Shown: positions 5,353 through 6,909 of the stretch, piece by piece
How positions within the stretch are numbered: position 1 is the first letter of the stretch
Layout: every line of letters starts with the position of its first letter
Source: Thermomicrobiales bacterium
Lineage (GTDB): Bacteria > Chloroflexota > Chloroflexia > Thermomicrobiales > UBA6265
Length of the DNA: 6,909 nucleotides
Assembly (NCBI GenBank): GCA_025928535.1
Contig: JAICJJ010000151.1
Span: forward strand, 1 to 6,909
Direction of reading: 5' to 3'
Notes under the pieces: model-generated
Told to the model about the DNA's origin: nothing
The model's input: the letters and a program-made list of their open reading frames with translations, nothing else
Database searches by the model: none
Program-made: the position numbers and the translations under genes

Positions 5353-5370
5353 CGCGCCGCTCGCGGCGCG
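5353..5370 (-). promoter_or_regulatory. Short GC hairpin at gene junction
   Basis: CGCGCCG (5353-5359) and CGGCGCG (5364-5370) form a perfect 7-bp stem with a CTCG loop. It starts directly after the TAG of the FAD oxidase (minus strand) and abuts the GGGAGG of the SnoaL-like gene. It could hide that ribosome binding site or couple translation. In GC-rich DNA a 7-bp stem can arise by chance. Confidence 0.35.
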
Positions 5371-6771
5371 CTAGGCGGGCGCGATGTTCTGGTTCATGCG
5401 GAACAGGTTGGCCGGGTCGTAGGCGCGTTTGAGCGCGACGAGCCGTTCGTAGTCCGGCCCGTAGGCGGCGCGAATCTGGTCTCGGCCACCGTCCGCGGCG
5501 TCGCCGAGGTAATTGACGTAGACCCCGTCGGCCAGGAACGGCCGCAGCGCCCGCCAGAATTGGCGCGCCCATTCGATATTGGCCCGATCGTCCGCCGGGT
5601 CGTCCCAGGCCGTGAAGATCAGCATGTTGAATTGGTAGTCGCGGTGAGGAAACGCGGTGTCGCCGGGCGCCGTCCGGTTCGTGGCGCCGCCGTAGAGTTC
5701 GATGCCGATGCCCGCATAGGGGGACGGAGCGCGCGAAAAATGGTCGACCATGATGGCGATTGCCGCGTCGTCGAGGTCGCGCATGTAGCCCGATTTCCAG
5801 TAGTTCCGCCGGCCCGCCGGAAAGGCGCCGTCGAACAGCGCCTGCATCGTCCGATACGGCATCGGCCCGAGCATGTCGGCCAGCGGCGCGCCGAACGCGC
5901 GGAGCGGCCGCACCGCGTCTTCGCCGTCGTCGAGCGGGCCACAGAAGACGGGAACGAGCGCCGCCAGCGGCATGCCCTCGGGCGAGGTCAGCAACGCCGC
6001 CATGCCGCCGAGCGCGTCGGGCGCCGACGCGGCGGCGTCGCGAAATGCCCGGAAGAGGCCGGGCGCGGCGTCGAGCGGGTGGAAGAGCGGCCCCGCCAGA
6101 ATCGTCGGACCGACCGGATGCAATCGGTACTCGAACGAGGTGACGATGCCGAAATTGCCGCCCCCGCCGCGGAGCCCCCAGAAGAGATCGGGATGTTCGT
6201 CGGCGCTGACGCGGAGAAAACGCCCGTCGGCGGTGACCACGTCGGCGGCCAGCAGGTTGTCGCAAACGACCCCATGCTTGCGCGCCAGCCAGCCGAAGCC
6301 GCCGCCCAGCGAGAGGCCGCCGATGCCGGTCGTCGAGACCGTGCCGCCGGTGGCGGCCAACCCGAACGCTTGCGTTTCGTGGTCAAGTTCGCCCCAGGTC
6401 ACCCCCGCTTCGGCCCGGACGGTCCGCGCATCGGGATCGACGCGAATGCCTTTCATTGGCGAGAGATCGATCATCAAGCCGCCGTCGCAAACGGCGGCGC
6501 CGGTGATGTTGTGGCCGCCGCCGCGGACGGCGACGAGGAGGTCGTTGTCGCGGGCGAAGGCGACCGCGGCGAGGACGTCGGCGACTCCGGCGCATTGGGC
6601 GATCAGCGCCGGGCGGCGGTCGATCATCGCGTTCCAGACCTGCCGGGCCGCGTCGTATCCGTCATCGCCGGGGCCAAGCAGCGCGCCGCGCAGGCTCTGC
6701 CGAAACGTCTCGATGGATTCAGGATCGAACGCGGGCGCGTCCGCCCGCATGGTCGATTCGGTCAGCGTCAT
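5371..6771 (-). CDS. Berberine-bridge-enzyme-like FAD-linked oxidase
   Basis: A protein of 466 aa from the preferred ATG at 6771, or 471 aa from ATG 6786; the numbering here uses the longer form. Such enzymes oxidise alcohols, sugars or ring systems, passing electrons through covalent FAD to oxygen. The PCMH-type FAD-binding domain spans about 55-230, with V-R-G-G-G-H92-N-I-T-G (histidine for the 8-alpha bond), T-G-G-T-V-S-T-T-G-I-G-G-L-S-L-G-G-G-F-G-W-L (pyrophosphate loop, 146-167) and H-G-V-V-C175-D-N-L-L (cysteine for the 6-S bond). Having both residues points to bicovalent flavin attachment, typical of this family. The C-terminal BBE segment is clear: Y-V-N-Y-L-G-D, then L-K-R-A-Y-D-P-A-N-L-F-R-M-N-Q-N-I. 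No signal peptide is seen. It is followed after 31 nt by the SnoaL-like gene. The substrate is unknown. Confidence 0.93.
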   Translation of the reverse strand: MTLTESTMRADAPAFDPESIETFRQSLRGALLGPGDDGYDAARQVWNAMIDRRPALIAQCAGVADVLAAVAFARDNDLLVAVRGGGHNITGAAVCDGGLMIDLSPMKGIRVDPDARTVRAEAGVTWGELDHETQAFGLAATGGTVSTTGIGGLSLGGGFGWLARKHGVVCDNLLAADVVTADGRFLRVSADEHPDLFWGLRGGGGNFGIVTSFEYRLHPVGPTILAGPLFHPLDAAPGLFRAFRDAAASAPDALGGMAALLTSPEGMPLAALVPVFCGPLDDGEDAVRPLRAFGAPLADMLGPMPYRTMQALFDGAFPAGRRNYWKSGYMRDLDDAAIAIMVDHFSRAPSPYAGIGIELYGGATNRTAPGDTAFPHRDYQFNMLIFTAWDDPADDRANIEWARQFWRALRPFLADGVYVNYLGDAADGGRDQIRAAYGPDYERLVALKRAYDPANLFRMNQNIAPA

Positions 6772-6780
6772 GGCGATCTG

Positions 6781-6784
6781 CTCC
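6781..6784 (-). promoter_or_regulatory. Ribosome binding site favouring the inner ATG
   Basis: On the minus strand GGAG lies 9 nt before the ATG at 6769-6771 (protein starting MTLTES). The outer in-frame ATG at 6784-6786 is preceded only by CCCCTGCGCG, with no Shine-Dalgarno match. The inner start is therefore preferred; the difference is five residues. Confidence 0.55.
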
Positions 6785-6804
6785 ATCGCGCAGGGGCGGC
6801 TGGC

Positions 6805-6909
6805 TCACGCCGCGTAGCGGGAGACGAGCTCCGGCAACTGCATGTCCGGCGGCAGGTTGTTCATGTCGATGCCGGTGACATTGGCCAGCCGCCGCTTGAA
6901 CCACTCGTC
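6805..6909 (-). CDS. 3' end of an unidentified gene (window edge)
   Basis: The minus strand is open from the window edge to TGA at 6805-6807, coding the last 34 residues of a protein. It begins DEWFKRRLANVTGIDMNNLP and ends LPELVSRYAA. The stretch reads as real protein: an amphipathic helix with Trp/Phe and Arg, then a proline-containing turn. It lies 33 nt upstream of the FAD oxidase start on the same strand, so it is probably the preceding gene of the same operon. The fragment is too short to assign a family. Confidence 0.6.
   Translation of the reverse strand, partial: DEWFKRRLANVTGIDMNNLPPDMQLPELVSRYAA

Noticed and set aside
5873..6817. Plus-strand open frame (314 codons) opposite the FAD oxidase, and the minus-strand frame 5225-6265
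   Set aside because: Both are Ser/Pro/Arg- or Arg-rich low-complexity translations overlapping a gene with clear FAD motifs.

Overview
This is a GC-rich bacterial window. It has strong purine-rich ribosome binding sites, mixed ATG/GTG starts, TGA or TAG stops and several dispersed inverted-repeat elements. The CCCTAACCCCC-type element at the left edge and the GTCATGCTGAGC/GCTCAGGATGAC-type element near 1.9 kb resemble repeats I recall from Chloroflexota (Thermomicrobia-like) genomes and metagenomes. The organism guess, Chloroflexota, rests mainly on those repeats and is tentative. No rRNA, tRNA, CRISPR, transposase or phage gene is visible.

Left half, plus strand. After a nested inverted repeat (1-91) comes a tight run of genes: two small YtxH-like membrane-anchored proteins (115-453 and 480-635), a rhomboid intramembrane serine protease with its Ser/His dyad (660-1394), and a GNAT N-acetyltransferase overlapping it by 4 nt (1391-1876). 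The GNAT stop codon lies inside a second dispersed inverted repeat (about 1865-1945). This is followed by a degenerate 8-bp tandem repeat (1970-2033) and then an orphan 77-aa acidic protein (2046-2279). A perfect 14-bp hairpin closes this section.

Middle. A near-consensus sigma70-type promoter (TTGACA-16 nt-TACAAT, 2428-2455) precedes a gene for a Tat-exported protein of unknown function (2560-3525). That gene is broken by one in-frame TGA at 3031-3033, and the reading frame is otherwise intact on both sides. A 21-bp hairpin (3530-3575) separates it from the convergent right half.

Right half, minus strand (read from right to left). A gene cut by the window edge (only its last 34 residues visible), a berberine-bridge-enzyme-like FAD oxidase with both covalent-flavin residues, a SnoaL/NTF2-like small protein, and a group A-type FAD-dependent monooxygenase or oxidoreductase are packed 31-70 nt apart. 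They probably form one operon. Two flavoenzymes plus a SnoaL-like protein suggest oxidative tailoring or breakdown of a small organic molecule, but the substrate cannot be read from the sequence. Short GC-rich hairpins lie in two of the intergenic gaps.

The items most worth a second look are the in-frame TGA in the Tat protein, the flavoenzyme cluster, the octamer tandem repeat next to the dispersed repeat, and the promoter/operator/leader arrangement ahead of the Tat gene. I see no clear evidence of a wholly new defence or mobile system here.
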